64,000 bases of DNA, taken from assembly GCA_012295275.1 (NCBI GenBank), contig CM022677.1, forward strand, positions 46,069 through 110,068. The letters run 5' to 3'. This DNA comes from Chrysomallon squamiferum (taxonomy: Eukaryota > Mollusca > Gastropoda > Neomphalida > Peltospiridae). Made by a program: the position numbers and the translations under genes. Of this stretch, positions 62,400-64,000 are shown piece after piece. The notes under the pieces were generated by a model. That model ran no database searches. It was not told the DNA's origin and saw only the letters and a list, made by a program, of their open reading frames with translations. Every line of letters starts with the position of its first letter. Positions within the stretch are counted from its first letter, which is position 1.

Positions 62400-64000
62400 A
62401 CTGTATGTACATCACATTTGTAATACTATTACTGACATTTTTGTTTTAAATGTATGAATGTCATGTCTGATGTTTTGGACACAAGCTGGTGTTGTACACA
62501 GAGTACAGAAATCTATTTACAGCAGATTCTTCACATCATGTTAGTTTAACTGCCTGCTTGACTGATAAATAAATGTAAACTTTTCACTCACAAATTTTAA
62601 TAAACTTTTTCCTAGGGCATTTCAGTAACTATGAAGTGTGAAATGTAATTTTAAATGGTCTGTTTCAGATGATAGTTATTAATTACTATTTTTGATAACA
62701 TTGTAAGAGAAAAACCCTCTACCTCTGTTAATTAAGACAGCTATTTTTATGTTCAGTTTCAAGTGTACATTCTTTAATACATAAGTAGCAGACTGACAAA
62801 CTCAAGATTGATACTACAATCTGTTATTTCTCATCTCACATTAAGTCACAAAACATCGGATTTGTATTTTATCTAGTCTTCATTTTACATAATACAAATT
62901 CAGAGGTAGACTTTTATAATCAGGACAGATTAATACTGTTTACAGAATTCTGAATATTATTTTAGTTTTAGTAAAAACACATTTATTTTTGTTTTAAATA
63001 TTTCAGGATTGTTTATAGTGAGAAGTGTTAATGACAATCATCTGTTCATTCTAAATGGCTTCTTGAGTTTGCCTCCAAGTTTTTCAAGTTTTCTGATCAC
63101 ACTGAACTAAGAAAGCAGAAGAAATAGCAAAAAATGAAACATCTCAACAAAAAAATTAAAACAAGCTGGATGCTTGGAGAATACTAAGAACTTCTAGAAA
63201 AATCCACACCAAACAAGTTTAAAAACATTACTTGTGTGAGTCATGGACTACTTACTGAATAATTTATAAAACTGTGAAACTGTGATTTCAGACTGGAAGT
63301 CACAATGTTGTTCATAGAAGATATAGTTACATACAGACCAGTATACATAATGTTTGGACCAGACACAGCAGCAAGTTCAGTCAGGTCTGTGAAAAAAAAA
63401 AGACTTTAATTTTCAAAAATGATTTGATTACTGCTTTCAAAATAAGACACATTTTATATAAAGCTGTTTGGTCCAGGGGAGATAATTTCATTTTCTGTTT
63501 TATTTTTTGTATTTCTTAATTAATTATTATTATTTTTTTTTAATCTACTGAATTGTCTATACCAAGTATAAAGTAACAAAGAACACGAAGACTCCTAGTA
63601 AAGATTTAGCCAATAAACGTATCTTAATAAAACATAAAATGGAAGTAGATAATTTTGTTTTTCTGGAAGATAAAATCAGAAATTAGAAATTTTCCGAATA
63701 AATAATTTTCAGATTACAAGTAATTTGTTATTTTATTCTGAAAACAGATATCTTGGTATTTTTCATTTCATTAATTTGAATATTTTATTATTATACTTTT
63801 GTTGGATAGACCAGAAATCTTGATATTTTTATATTTTACAGCACCCTTTTCTCTCGTCTTTAAAACCGTATAAAACATTTTAAAACATTTAATTTAAAAG
63901 TTCAATTATACCATACTTTTTTGAATTTGTAATTAAGGATTTTTATAACATTTTTCTAAAATTATGTTTTTTATATGAAAAAGTAGTTTTGATAGAATTT
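62400..64000. other. Stretch without a recognisable gene
   Basis: AT-rich, few simple repeats, an acceptor-like site at 63006 and no open frame over 60 codons. Nothing more can be supported. Confidence 0.5.

Overview
This is an AT-rich eukaryotic window with very few open frames and a heavy load of microsatellites. It suggests an invertebrate, most likely a lophotrochozoan and probably a mollusc. The reasons are spliced genes with GT-AG introns, small immunoglobulin-superfamily (IgSF) exons, a BTB-BACK-PHR gene family present in several copies, FLYWCH/MULE-type transposase and Tx1/L1-like LINE remains, and copies of a short AGGGAGATAAC-like word that I remember as common in molluscan repeats. 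The species is inferred, not shown.

Left end (1-7.8 kb, minus strand): an IgSF type I receptor gene can be assembled exon by exon. It has a signal-peptide exon (7776-7722), an intact Ig exon (4115-3771), a Ser/Thr-rich stalk (3074-2883), a transmembrane exon (1935-1822), a 45-nt exon (947-903) and a cytoplasmic-tail exon with two YxxP tyrosine motifs (153 to beyond base 1). Every intron is phase 1. Two further Ig exons inside the gene are dead (6437-6095, frameshift plus stop; about 5345-5170, decayed), and skipping them keeps the frame. An orphan Ig exon lies on the plus strand at 8282-8566 and an Ig relic at about 17005-16855. Possible isolated signal-peptide exons are at 12597 and 22509 (plus).

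Middle (8.6-49 kb): mostly repeats. These include a duplicated block (8.6-9.5 / 10.7-11.8 kb), a 40-bp satellite (14.6-15.0 kb), a hairpin element (18.0 kb), a 2.3-kb degenerate GATA/GT field (19.7-22.0 kb), dispersed repeats ending in (TTA)n, a MULE transposase copy with two separate in-frame minisatellites (36.9-38.4 kb), and a 68-bp minisatellite carrying one CRE palindrome per unit (45.6-45.9 kb).

Right part (49-64 kb): a Tx1/L1-like LINE relic (49.6-51.1 kb) is followed by an intact two-exon BTB-BACK-PHR gene (55009-56565, plus, 435 residues). The gene sits in one arm of an inverted segmental duplication. The other arm (about 24.95-28.6 kb) carries a copy that has lost its BTB part, and a third fragment of the same gene end lies at 13.7-14.1 kb. 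The last 7 kb is less repetitive and has only weak exon candidates. The IgSF and BTB-PHR loci are each small families in gain and loss of copies. I see no evidence that they work in one pathway.
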